Below, one piece after another: positions 50,854-58,683 of a stretch of 64,000 bases of DNA (its first letter is position 1; each line of letters opens with the position of its first letter). The notes under the pieces are model-generated. The model was not told the origin of the DNA. It did no database searches and worked only from the letters and a program-made list of their open reading frames with translations. The stretch covers positions 8,308,001 through 8,372,000 of the forward strand of contig NZ_CP034550.1 in the NCBI RefSeq assembly GCF_009498035.1, written 5' to 3'. This DNA comes from Saccharothrix syringae. Its GTDB lineage: Bacteria; Actinomycetota; Actinomycetes; Mycobacteriales; Pseudonocardiaceae. Both the position numbers and the translations under genes were made by a program.

Positions 50854-52095
50854 ATGAACAGGACCGGGGAACTGCCGACCGCCGAGTTAGCGCGGATCGG
50901 TGACGTGGAGCTGTGGGAGCGTTTGCCGGCGGAGCTGGCGCCGAAGTTCCGGGCGCGCGCGGGTGACGTCGCGGTCGACATGGTCCGGGAGATCCAGCGC
51001 CAGATCGCGGAGTACTCGCAAAAGCTGGAGGGAATGTTCGGCCAGGTGGTGGTCGAGGGGGTGGAGCAGGCGATCCACCAGTTCATCGACCGGATGGTCG
51101 ACCCGACCGCGGAAAGGGAGGACCGCGCCAAGCTCTTCCGGCTGCTGGGCAAGCTGGAGGTGAGCGCGGGCCGCAGCCTGGACCTGCTCCAGACCGCCTA
51201 CCGGATCGGCGCGCGGGTGGCCTGGAGGCGGATCTCCGAGTTCGGCCAGACCGAGCGGGTGCCGCTGGCCACCATGTGCCTGATCGCCGAGGCGATCTTC
51301 GCCTACATCGACGAGCTGTCGCTGCGCTCGATGGAGGGCTACGCCGAGGCGCAGGCCCGGCAGGCGGGCGCGCTCCAGCGGCGGCGCAAGCGGTTGCTGG
51401 AGCTGATCCTCGGCGAGCCTGGCTACCACCCCAACGCGCTGGCGGACCTCGCGGAGGCGGCGCGCTGGCCGTTGCCGGACCGGGTGCTGGTGGTGGCCCT
51501 GGAGCGGCGCACCGACCAGCACCAGCTGCCGATCCCCTCGCTGCACGAGGACATCCTGATGGACCTGGAGGGCAGCGAACCGTGCCTGCTGCTCACCGAC
51601 CCGGAGCGGCAGCTCGTGGCGCTGGAGCACAAGCTCGGCGGGTGGCGCGCGGCGGTCGGGCCGCTGGTGCCGCTGGCCGCGGCGCGGCAGTCGCTGCGCT
51701 GGGCGCGCCGGACGATCACGCTGATCCAGTCCGGGGTGATCCCCGACCGGCCCATCGTCGACACCGCCGAGCACCTGTCCACGCTGCTGCTGCTCGGCGA
51801 CGAGGAGCTGGTGCGCGAGCTGGTCAAGCGGGCGCTGGCGCCGCTGGAGGGGCTCACGCCCAAGCAGCAGCAGCGGATGCTGGAGACGATGTCGGCCTGG
51901 GTGGAGACGCGGGGCAGCGCGCCGGAGGTCGCGTCGAGCCTGGCCGTGCACCCGCAGACGGTGCGCTACCGCCTGCGGCAGCTGGAGGAGCTGTTCGGCG
52001 CCAGGCTGCACGACCCGGACGCGCTGTTCGACATGGGCATCGCGCTGCGGGCGCTGCGGTTGCTCACGAGCCCTCCGGGAGCGCGGTCAGCGTGA
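50854..52095 (+). CDS. PucR-type transcriptional regulator, probable regulator of the mce block
   Basis: 413 aa from ATG 50854; an in-frame GTG at 50839 is possible. The N-terminal 170 residues are a helical sensor (EIQRQIAEYSQKLEGMFGQV, AGRSLDLLQTAYRIGARVAW) like the RsbRD-type domain found in actinomycete PucR proteins. The C-terminal helix-turn-helix of the PucR/CdaR class is SLAVHPQTVRYRLRQLEELF. It lies divergent from the mce operon and its 3' end overlaps the convergent secreted-protein gene by 32 bp. Regulators of this type beside mce genes are common, and it is the best candidate to bind TTTGTCA-N6-TGACAAA. Confidence 0.85.
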   Translation: MNRTGELPTAELARIGDVELWERLPAELAPKFRARAGDVAVDMVREIQRQIAEYSQKLEGMFGQVVVEGVEQAIHQFIDRMVDPTAEREDRAKLFRLLGKLEVSAGRSLDLLQTAYRIGARVAWRRISEFGQTERVPLATMCLIAEAIFAYIDELSLRSMEGYAEAQARQAGALQRRRKRLLELILGEPGYHPNALADLAEAARWPLPDRVLVVALERRTDQHQLPIPSLHEDILMDLEGSEPCLLLTDPERQLVALEHKLGGWRAAVGPLVPLAAARQSLRWARRTITLIQSGVIPDRPIVDTAEHLSTLLLLGDEELVRELVKRALAPLEGLTPKQQQRMLETMSAWVETRGSAPEVASSLAVHPQTVRYRLRQLEELFGARLHDPDALFDMGIALRALRLLTSPPGARSA

Positions 52096-52717
52096 GCTCG
52101 ATGGTGTTGCCGGGTCCGGAGACCAGGCCGGTCATCAGCGGGTCCAGCCGCTCGCGGTCCTGGCACCCGCCGAACGCGGGGATGTCGTAGGTGCCCTTCA
52201 GCACGGTCGCCATCAGGTCGAACGGCCCGCTCACGTCGAGCGACAGGGGCTGGGCGGCGCGGCAGGCGGGTCCGACGCCCAGCGGCTGCGCGTTCACCGC
52301 CACGTCGTCGAGCCGCAGGTCGATCTCGCTGTGGGCCCGGATGTCACCCGCGGCGATGGTGCCGGTGACCTTGCCGATGGGGGTCATGTGGGTCTTCGCG
52401 GTGGTGGGCACGAACCCGAACACGACGAAGTAGCCGTCCGCCACGGGGAGCGTCAGGTCGCCGGTGATGGTGCCGTTGACCAGGTCGATCTCGGCCACCA
52501 GCCGGCCGGGGCCGATCGCCAGCTCGGACCCGAGCCTGGCGATCCGGGTGACCGCGTCGACCCGGTAGACGATCACGATGGTGACCGGCTGGACGGCCGC
52601 CGCCCCGGCCGCGGGCACCGGTCGCACCGGCGCCTGCGGTCGCGCCGGGCTCGGCGTCGGCGTCGGGGTGGCACCCAGCAGCGCGGCCAGCGCGACCAGG
52701 AGCACCGCGAGCTTCAC
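52064..52717 (-). CDS. secreted protein of unknown function, mce-linked
   Basis: 217 aa from GTG 52717 with GGAG upstream. A short signal peptide (LAVLLVALAALLGATPT) is followed by a Pro/Thr segment and then a beta-rich domain with ITGDLTLPVADGYFVVFGFV and a Cys pair (GPACRAAQ and FGGCQDRE), suggesting one disulfide. I do not recognise the family. The domain's alternating hydrophobic strands could bind a lipid. It is divergent from the sortase-type gene, and the gap carries both shared palindromes, linking it to the mce block. Confidence 0.7.
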   Translation of the reverse strand: MKLAVLLVALAALLGATPTPTPSPARPQAPVRPVPAAGAAAVQPVTIVIVYRVDAVTRIARLGSELAIGPGRLVAEIDLVNGTITGDLTLPVADGYFVVFGFVPTTAKTHMTPIGKVTGTIAAGDIRAHSEIDLRLDDVAVNAQPLGVGPACRAAQPLSLDVSGPFDLMATVLKGTYDIPAFGGCQDRERLDPLMTGLVSGPGNTIELTLTALPEGS

Positions 52718-52780
52718 CGGACCGCTCCATCCATTCTTCGAAACTACTTCCGGATCGGTCCGGACACAAGGAGGGATTTA

Positions 52781-52800
52781 TTTGTCATCCCGGTGACAAG
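52781..52800. promoter_or_regulatory. shared palindrome, copy 2 (TTTGTCA-N6-TGACAAG)
   Basis: Arms match copy 1 except for the final base; centre TCCCGG. It lies in the divergent gap between the two secreted-protein genes. Confidence 0.72.
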
Positions 52801-52864
52801 TTGTCCGGTCGGTTTTTGTTGGTCCGGTGCGAATAGTTGCCGCAACTATCGCGCAAAGATAGCT

Positions 52865-52876
52865 TACCGACCGGTA
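52865..52876. promoter_or_regulatory. 12-bp palindromic site upstream of the sortase-type gene
   Basis: TACCGACCGGTA, exact reverse complement of the site at 50661-50672. It ends 31 nt before the start codon at 52908. Confidence 0.5.
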
Positions 52877-52907
52877 GCCCACGTCCCGGCACATTCAGGG
52901 AGAGATC

Positions 52908-53837
52908 ATGGCATTACGACACCGGGTGGCCGCCCTCGGACTCGGCGCGGTCGTGGTCGGCTGCTCGGCCCTGCTGGGCGCCGCGGGCGTCGGCCACGCC
53001 GCCACGGCCACGCTGACGCTGGTCTACAGCTGCCCGTTCCCGCTCATCGGGGACCAGGACATGAGCGTGCGGATCGTGGCCGAGGACCTGCCCGGCCCCG
53101 GCGAGGCGGTCGCCGGGCAGCCGCTGCCGCCGGTCCGGGTCACCGCCACCGCGACCGTGCCGGAGCTGGCCACGCAGGGCCTCGTGCTGGTCGGCGCCGC
53201 GACCGTGGAGGGCACCGCGCGGGCGGTCACCGTCGTGGACAACGCGGGCACGCCGCTGGACGTCGCGGCGGACCTGGTCGTGCCCAGGACGCCCGTGCCG
53301 CCGTCGGGCGCGTTCGACACCGTGGCGACCGGCCAGGCGCCGTCGGTGACCCTGCCCAACGCGGGCGACACCACCATCACCGTGGGCGGGTTCGAGGCCA
53401 CCCTGACCCCGAAGACCGCCGACGGCTCCGACACCGGCCTGGGCACCTTCCCGCTGCCGTGCACCCTCAAGCCGGGGCAGGACACCGTGCTGCACCGGGT
53501 CACCGTCCGACCGGGCGGCGGCTCGACGACCAGCTCCACCACGACGACCGGCTCCACCACGACCTCGGAGAGCACGAGCACCACCACGGGTTCGTCGACC
53601 ACGACGACCTCCGGCACCACGACGTCGGGCGCCACCTCGTCCACCACGACCACGTCAACCGTCCGGACCACCACGACCACCACGACCTCACCCGCGGCCG
53701 TGGTCCCGGTCGGCACGAGCGGCGGCAGCAGGCTGGCGAGCACCGGCGCCTCGATCCGCGGCGCGCTGGTGCTGGGCGGGCTCCTGCTGCTCACGGGCGC
53801 CGCCACCCTGTTCCACCTGCGCCGCCGCCGCGCCTGA
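52908..53837 (+). CDS. secreted DUF6801-like protein with Thr/Ser stalk and LAxTG sortase signal
   Basis: 309 aa from ATG 52908, GGGAGAG upstream. Signal peptide to about residue 31 (GHAATA). The folded domain (about 32-200) begins TLTLVYSCPFPLIGDQDMSV, with a second Cys at about 184 (LPCTLKPGQD), a pattern I associate with DUF6801 proteins. A Thr/Ser stalk covers about 205-262. The C-terminus is LASTG (276-280), a hydrophobic helix (GALVLGGLLLLTGAATLFHL) and RRRR, the sortase sorting signal in the LAxTG form used by class E sortases. The protein should be fixed to the cell wall. Its promoter carries both palindromes found at the mce operon. Confidence 0.8.
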   Translation: MALRHRVAALGLGAVVVGCSALLGAAGVGHAATATLTLVYSCPFPLIGDQDMSVRIVAEDLPGPGEAVAGQPLPPVRVTATATVPELATQGLVLVGAATVEGTARAVTVVDNAGTPLDVAADLVVPRTPVPPSGAFDTVATGQAPSVTLPNAGDTTITVGGFEATLTPKTADGSDTGLGTFPLPCTLKPGQDTVLHRVTVRPGGGSTTSSTTTTGSTTTSESTSTTTGSSTTTTSGTTTSGATSSTTTTSTVRTTTTTTTSPAAVVPVGTSGGSRLASTGASIRGALVLGGLLLLTGAATLFHLRRRRA

Positions 53838-53854
53838 CACAACGGCCGCACGAC

Positions 53855-53887
53855 GAGGGCCGGCCCGCGCCGAGCGGACCGGCCCTC
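53855..53887. terminator. bidirectional hairpin between convergent genes
   Basis: 14-bp stem with one mismatch (53855-53868 with 53874-53887) and a 5-nt loop, between the stops of the sortase-type gene and the lipoprotein gene. Confidence 0.6.
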
Positions 53888-53900
53888 TCCTCGCGCGCGG

Positions 53901-54611
53901 CTAACCCGGCAGCCCCGGCAGCTCGCCGACCTGCTCCGGCGCGGGCGGCGTGATCTCGACCGGCGCGCCCCAGTCCCGGTAGTCGGCCACCCGCACCACG
54001 TCACCGCCCTCCGCGGGCGTCCGCACCTCGCTGCGCACCGGCAGGTCCTGCTCGTCCACCCACAGCCTGAGCACCGAGGGCTGCCCGTCGGCGCTCACCT
54101 CCGCCGTGTACCGGACGGTCCGCCGCCCGGACAGCTCCTCCTCGGCCCTGCCGGTGATCCGCGCGCCCTCGGGCAGCGCCTTGCGCAGGTCGGCGGTGTC
54201 GCGCAGCCGCACGGCGACCTCCGCCATGGCCTGCCCCAGGGGGTCGTTCGCGTCGTTCGGGTCGAGCCGCAGCCACGGCTTGTCCGGCTGCGGCGCCTGC
54301 CCCTGCGGGATGCGGACGAACAGCGCGTCCGGCACCATGACGTAGGCGACCTCCTCGGCGTCGCCCGGCGCGAGCCGGCACGAGGCGGCGAAGTCGGTGG
54401 TCCGCAGCTCGCAGGTGCCCCGACCGGCGGCCGAGAGGTCCAGGTCGACCACGACCGAGCGCTTGGCCTCGGCGGCCACCCGGGTCGCCTCGGCCAGCGC
54501 CTGCGGCGTGTCGAACGACCTCATCGCCGGCTCCGGCTCGGCCGTGCACGCGGGGACCGCCGCCAGCGCCGCGGCGGCGAGGCCCACCAGGGCCACACGG
54601 TTGGTGCGCAT
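53901..54611 (-). CDS. LolA/LppX-like lipoprotein, mce-linked
   Basis: 236 aa from ATG 54611, directly after GAGGAGGAG. The signal peptide RVALVGLAAAALAAVPACTA ends in a lipobox VPAC. The mature part has alternating beta strands (VRYTAEVSADGQPSVLRLWV, DEQDLPVRSEV) and the ending VRVADYRDWGAPVEITPPAP, which is the close of the LolA/LppX_LprAFG half-barrel fold used by lipid-binding lipoproteins. Beside an mce operon it could shuttle a lipid to or from the Mce tube. A copy of the TTTGTCA palindrome lies 113 nt upstream. Confidence 0.75.
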   Translation of the reverse strand: MRTNRVALVGLAAAALAAVPACTAEPEPAMRSFDTPQALAEATRVAAEAKRSVVVDLDLSAAGRGTCELRTTDFAASCRLAPGDAEEVAYVMVPDALFVRIPQGQAPQPDKPWLRLDPNDANDPLGQAMAEVAVRLRDTADLRKALPEGARITGRAEEELSGRRTVRYTAEVSADGQPSVLRLWVDEQDLPVRSEVRTPAEGGDVVRVADYRDWGAPVEITPPAPEQVGELPGLPG

Positions 54612-54723
54612 GCTCCTCCTCGGACCGGAAAACGGGGAATACCCCGACACCTTATCCGGGGAAATCGTTCCCGGAACCGGCCGAGCAGCAGTTGTTGCGC
54701 AATTTGAGGAAAGCGAGGACACA

Positions 54724-54743
54724 TTTGTCAGGCGGATGACAAA
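54724..54743. promoter_or_regulatory. shared palindrome, copy 3 (TTTGTCA-N6-TGACAAA)
   Basis: Perfect arms, centre GGCGGA. It starts directly after the stop codon of the GAF-ANTAR gene and lies in the promoter region of the lipoprotein gene. Confidence 0.75.
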
Positions 54744-55478
54744 TCAGGGTCTTCGCACCGATCCCAGCAGGTTCCGGGCCACCTCGCGCAACTTGGTGTT
54801 GTGCTGCTGCGACTCGCCGACCAGCCGGGTGAACGCCTCGTCGGCGGTGATGCCGTAGGCGCCCATGAGCACGCCCTTGGCCTGGTCGATCTCCGCGCGC
54901 GACACCAGCGCCCGCTGGAGGTGCTCGACCAGCGCGCGCGACCGCTCGTACCGGCGGAACCCGGTGATGGCGGTGCACGCGGCGGTGACGAACAGCTTGA
55001 GCAGCGCCTCGTCGAACGGGTCGAACGCGTGCTCCTCGGAGCTGTAGATGTTGAGCGCCCCGAGCACGTCCTCCTCCTTGAGGACCAGCGGCGCCGACAG
55101 GTAGGCCCGCACGCCCGCGCGCTCGGCGGCGGCCGCGAACTCGGGCCACCGCACCCGGCCGACGTCGACCGAGACGCGGACCGGCCTGCGCTGCCGCGCC
55201 GCCTCCAGGCACGGGCCGTCGCCGGCGGCGTACTGGTCGGCGTCGACCTCGACGACCTTCCGGTCGGTGGCGGCGGCCGTGATGGGACCCTCGGGGGTCA
55301 GCACGGTGACGCCGACGTTCTCGGCGTCCGGGATGACCCTGGCGGCCGACTCGGCCAACTGCTGGAGCACGTCCTCCAACGGCTGGTCGTCGGCCAGGAC
55401 GGTCGCCAGCTCCTCCAGCGCCTCGCTCGCCTCGTCCAGGAGGGTCGTGGGGACGTGCTCGTCGATGCTCACAGGCAT
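54744..55478 (-). CDS. GAF-ANTAR antiterminator-type regulator
   Basis: 244 aa from ATG 55478; a GTG at 55514 would add 12 residues. GAF domain at about 20-160 with DGPCLEAARQRRPVRV and LVLKEEDVLGALNIYS. The C-terminal ANTAR domain includes LVSRAEIDQAKGVLMGAYGI and TADEAFTRLV, an RNA-binding three-helix bundle that prevents termination by holding paired hexaloop stem-loops. Such proteins are abundant in actinomycetes; the RNA target is unknown. It is divergent from the two-component operon with a gap of 50 bp. Confidence 0.9.
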   Translation of the reverse strand: MPVSIDEHVPTTLLDEASEALEELATVLADDQPLEDVLQQLAESAARVIPDAENVGVTVLTPEGPITAAATDRKVVEVDADQYAAGDGPCLEAARQRRPVRVSVDVGRVRWPEFAAAAERAGVRAYLSAPLVLKEEDVLGALNIYSSEEHAFDPFDEALLKLFVTAACTAITGFRRYERSRALVEHLQRALVSRAEIDQAKGVLMGAYGITADEAFTRLVGESQQHNTKLREVARNLLGSVRRP

Positions 55479-55528
55479 TGTGTACACCCTGAACGCGATA
55501 ATCGCCCCAACCAAAGGGGGTGGCCGGG

Positions 55529-56203
55529 GTGCGCGTGCTGCTGGTCGAGGACGACGACGGTGTCGCCGATGCCCTGGTGGAGGCGTTGGAGGACAACGAC
55601 CACCGCCCCGGTCGGGTGACGCGGGGCGCGGACGCGCTGCTCGCCCACCGCGACTTCGACGTGCTGCTGCTCGACCTCGGCCTGCCCGACGCCGACGGCC
55701 TGGACGTGCTGCGCAAGATCCGCCGGGTGTCGTCGGTGCCGGTGCTGGTGCTCACCGCGCGGGGCGACGAGCGGTCGATCGTGCGCGGGCTGCGCCTGGG
55801 CGCGGACGACTACCTGGTCAAACCGGTGCGGCTGGGCGAGCTGCTGGCCCGCATCGAGGCGGTGGTCCGCCGCAGCGCGGCCCTGACCGGCCCGCGCGAG
55901 CGCACCGTGCGCGTGGGCGACGTGGAGATCGACCTGGAGGGCAGGCGGGTCGTCGTGGGCGGTGCCGAGGTGGCGCTGACCAACCGGGAGTTCGACGTGC
56001 TGGCGGCGCTGGCCCGGCGGGCGGGCACGGCGGTGAGCCGCCAGCAGCTCATGGACGAGGTGTGGGGCGACGCCTACCTGGCGGTGTCCCGGTCGCTGGA
56101 CGTGCACGTGGCCGGGTTGCGGGCCAAGCTCGGCAGGCCCGGCTCGCTCACCACCATCCGGGGCTTCGGCTACCGGCTCGCCGCCGACGAGCGCGAGGGC
56201 TGA
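55529..56203 (+). CDS. OmpR-family response regulator
   Basis: 224 aa from GTG 55529, chosen over GTG 55520 because AAAGGGGG (55513-55520) is then 8 nt upstream. Receiver domain RVLLVEDDDGV with phosphoacceptor Asp49 in LLLDLGLPDADG, Thr in VLTARGDERS and Lys in DDYLVKPV. The winged-helix domain includes LTNREFDVLAALARRAG and SRSLDVHVAGLRAKLG, ending FGYRLAADE. It is followed after 3 nt by the histidine kinase gene and probably controls this operon in response to the TAXI protein ligand. Confidence 0.92.
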   Translation: MRVLLVEDDDGVADALVEALEDNDHRPGRVTRGADALLAHRDFDVLLLDLGLPDADGLDVLRKIRRVSSVPVLVLTARGDERSIVRGLRLGADDYLVKPVRLGELLARIEAVVRRSAALTGPRERTVRVGDVEIDLEGRRVVVGGAEVALTNREFDVLAALARRAGTAVSRQQLMDEVWGDAYLAVSRSLDVHVAGLRAKLGRPGSLTTIRGFGYRLAADEREG

Positions 56204-56206
56204 GGG

Positions 56207-57562
56207 GTGCGCCGCCGCCTGCTGCTCGTGCTGCTGCTGTTCTCCGCCGCCGCCGTGGCGGCGTTCGCGATCCCGCTGCTGTCGGCCACGGCCGCCGAGC
56301 GCACGCAGCGGTTCGCGATCGGCCGCACCGCCGACCTGGACCGGTTCGCCGCGCTCGCCCAGCAGGCCGACACCACCGGCGACCGCACCGCCCTGGCCGA
56401 CGAGGTCGCCGCGTACGTCGAGCTGTACGGCGAGCCGGTCGTGGTGGTCGACGCCCGGCGGGAGGCGGTCGCGCAGGCGGGCCTGACCGCCGACGACCCG
56501 GCGCTGGCGCGGGTCCTGGACGCCGCGCTGCGCAACCAGCCCGCCCAGGAGGTGCCGGTGGTGCGGCCGTGGTCGTCCGGGCACGTGGTGTTCGCCCGCC
56601 CGGTCGGCACGGGCACGCGGGTGGCGGGCGCGGTGGTGCTGCGGGCGTCGGTGGACCGGGCGGCGGCGGACGTGGCCGCGCGGTGGCTGTGGGTGCTGGG
56701 CGGCGCGCTGGCCGCCGGCCTCGCCTCGGTGCTGCTGGTGGTGGCCGTGACCCGGTGGCTGCTCAAGCCGCTGGCGGAGCTGGCGGTCGGGGTCCGCGCG
56801 GTGGCCGCCGGCGAGCGGCGGGCGCACGTGCCCGGCAGCAGCGGCCCGCCGGAGGTGCGCGAGCTGTCCGAGTCGTTCAACCGGATGTCCGACGCGGTCA
56901 CCGAGGCCGCCGACCAGCAGCGGCGGCTGATCGCGGACACCTCCCACCAGCTGCGCAACCCGATGGCGGCGCTGCGGCTGCGCATGGACACGCTGCGCGA
57001 CCAGGTGCGGCCCGGGGGCAGGCGCGCCTACCGGGCGGGCGTGGACGAGGTCGAGCGGCTGGAGTCCCTGCTGGACGGCCTGCTCGCGCTCGCGGCGGCG
57101 GAGAGCACGGCCACCGAGGTGGCGGCCGGCGGGCGGGAGCCGGGGTTGGCCGACTTGGGCGCGGTCGTGGTGGACCGGACGGGGTTCTGGGAGGTGCCGG
57201 TGCCGGGGGTGCCGGTGACCCCGGTGCTGGTGCGGTGCCCGGAGTCGGAGCTGGCGCAGGTGCTGGACGTGCTGCTGGACAACGCGGTCAAGTACGGGGG
57301 TGCGGTGGAGGTGGGGCTGGGCGCGGACCGGGTCGCCGGGATCGGGTGGGTCGAGGTGCGCGACGACGGGCCGGGGTTGACGCCGGAGCAGTTGGCGCTG
57401 GCCACGACGCGGTTCTGGCGGGGGACGTCGGACCGGAGGGGCAGCGGGCTCGGGTTGGCGATCGCGGACCGGTTGGTGCGGGCGCGGGCCGGGACGCTCG
57501 TGCTGACCTCGGTGGACGGGCTGACGGCCCGGGTGGAGCTGCCGCTGGAGCCGCTGCTGTGA
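56207..57562 (+). CDS. sensor histidine kinase
   Basis: 451 aa from GTG 56207. Two membrane helices (about 5-24 and 160-183) enclose an extracytoplasmic sensor of about 135 residues. HAMP domain, then the H-box ADTSHQLRNPMAAL with His247, N-box LLDNAVKYGG, G1 RDDGPGLT and G2 GSGLGLAIA. The whole set is intact. The sensor faces the same side as the TAXI lipoprotein encoded by the next gene, which overlaps it by 4 nt (GTGA), so direct sensing through that protein is plausible. Confidence 0.92.
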   Translation: MRRRLLLVLLLFSAAAVAAFAIPLLSATAAERTQRFAIGRTADLDRFAALAQQADTTGDRTALADEVAAYVELYGEPVVVVDARREAVAQAGLTADDPALARVLDAALRNQPAQEVPVVRPWSSGHVVFARPVGTGTRVAGAVVLRASVDRAAADVAARWLWVLGGALAAGLASVLLVVAVTRWLLKPLAELAVGVRAVAAGERRAHVPGSSGPPEVRELSESFNRMSDAVTEAADQQRRLIADTSHQLRNPMAALRLRMDTLRDQVRPGGRRAYRAGVDEVERLESLLDGLLALAAAESTATEVAAGGREPGLADLGAVVVDRTGFWEVPVPGVPVTPVLVRCPESELAQVLDVLLDNAVKYGGAVEVGLGADRVAGIGWVEVRDDGPGLTPEQLALATTRFWRGTSDRRGSGLGLAIADRLVRARAGTLVLTSVDGLTARVELPLEPLL

Positions 57563-58638
57563 CGCCCCGGATCGCGCCGCCCGGCCTCACCGGGACCCGC
57601 GCCGGACGCGGCCCCGGGGGCACCGGAGTCGCCACGCCCGCCGCCCGCCCGACGGCTCCCCTGCCGACCACACGCGCCACCCGCCCGACGGCTCCCCTCC
57701 CGACCACACCCGCCACCCGCCCCGCCCTCCTCCCCCGCCGGTCGTTCCTGCTGACCCTGCCGGCCGCCCTGTCGTCCCCCCTCGCGGCAACCGCGTGCAC
57801 GAGCGGCGAGCCGTCCGGGGAGGTCACCATCGCGGCGGGCGAGCGCATCGGCCTCTACTACGACTTCGCCACCCTCCTGGCCGGCCGCCTGGAGGGCCTG
57901 CGCGGCCGCCCGCTGGAGACCGAGGGCAGCCGGGCGAACCTGGAGCTCCTGCGCACCGGCGGCGCGATGGTCGCGCTGACCCTGGCCGACGCCGCGCGCG
58001 CCGCCGACCCGGCGCTGGAGCTGCGCGCCCTGGGCCGGGTCTACGAGAACTACCTCCAGCTCGTGGTGCGCGCCGACGACCCCGCGCGGCAGGTCGCCGA
58101 CCTGGCCGGCCGGACCGTGTCGCTGGGCGCGGCGGGCTCGGGCGCGGCCCTGTCCGGGGAACGGGTGCTGGACCTGCTCGACCTGCGCGGCTCGGTGCGG
58201 GTGGAGCACCACCGGCTGGCCGACGCGACGCGGGCGCTGGCCGAGGGCCGGATCGACGGCCTGCTGTGGTCGGGCGGCGTGCCCACGCCCGCGCTGGACG
58301 ACCTGCCCGGCGTCCGCCTGCTGCCGCTGGCCGGGCTGGTGCAGGGGCTGCGCGCCGCGCACGGCTCGGTGTACGAGCAGGTGTCGGTGCCGGCCGGCGT
58401 CTACGGCGCGGACCGCGAGGTGCCCACGATCGGCGTGGCGAACCTGCTGGTGTGCCGGGCGTCGCTGCCCGACGGGGTGGCCGCGGCGATCACCCGCACG
58501 CTGGTCTCCCAGGCCGCCGCCCTGGTGCCGGGGCAGGCGCTGGGCACCCAGTTCCTGGACGTGCGCAGCCTCATCGGCACCGCCGGCCTCCCGCTGCACC
58601 CCGGCGCCGCGGCCACCTACCGGGACTTGCACGGGTGA
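57559..58638 (+). CDS. TAXI-family solute-binding lipoprotein, two-component-linked
   Basis: 359 aa from GTG 57559, overlapping the kinase stop. The N-terminal 55 residues are Pro/Thr/Arg-rich and contain a duplicated block RPTAPLPTT, then RRSFLLTLPAAL and LAATAC, a Tat-like signal with a lipobox. The true start may lie further in. The mature domain has GLYYDFATLLAGRLEG, DLAGRTVSLGAAGSGAA and GLLWSGGVPTPAL, matching TAXI-TRAP binding proteins. No TRAP membrane subunits occur in the window, so here it may serve as the ligand sensor of the two-component system rather than in transport. Confidence 0.83.
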   Translation: MTPRIAPPGLTGTRAGRGPGGTGVATPAARPTAPLPTTRATRPTAPLPTTPATRPALLPRRSFLLTLPAALSSPLAATACTSGEPSGEVTIAAGERIGLYYDFATLLAGRLEGLRGRPLETEGSRANLELLRTGGAMVALTLADAARAADPALELRALGRVYENYLQLVVRADDPARQVADLAGRTVSLGAAGSGAALSGERVLDLLDLRGSVRVEHHRLADATRALAEGRIDGLLWSGGVPTPALDDLPGVRLLPLAGLVQGLRAAHGSVYEQVSVPAGVYGADREVPTIGVANLLVCRASLPDGVAAAITRTLVSQAAALVPGQALGTQFLDVRSLIGTAGLPLHPGAAATYRDLHG

Positions 58639-58642
58639 CGGG

Positions 58643-58680
58643 ACCGGGTTGCCCGGTGATCCGCCACCGGGCAGCCCGGT
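58643..58680. terminator. bidirectional terminator between convergent operons
   Basis: 16-bp stem with one G-T pair (58643-58658 with 58665-58680) and a 6-nt loop, lying between the TAXI stop and the VWA stop. Confidence 0.7.
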
Positions 58681-58683
58681 CGA

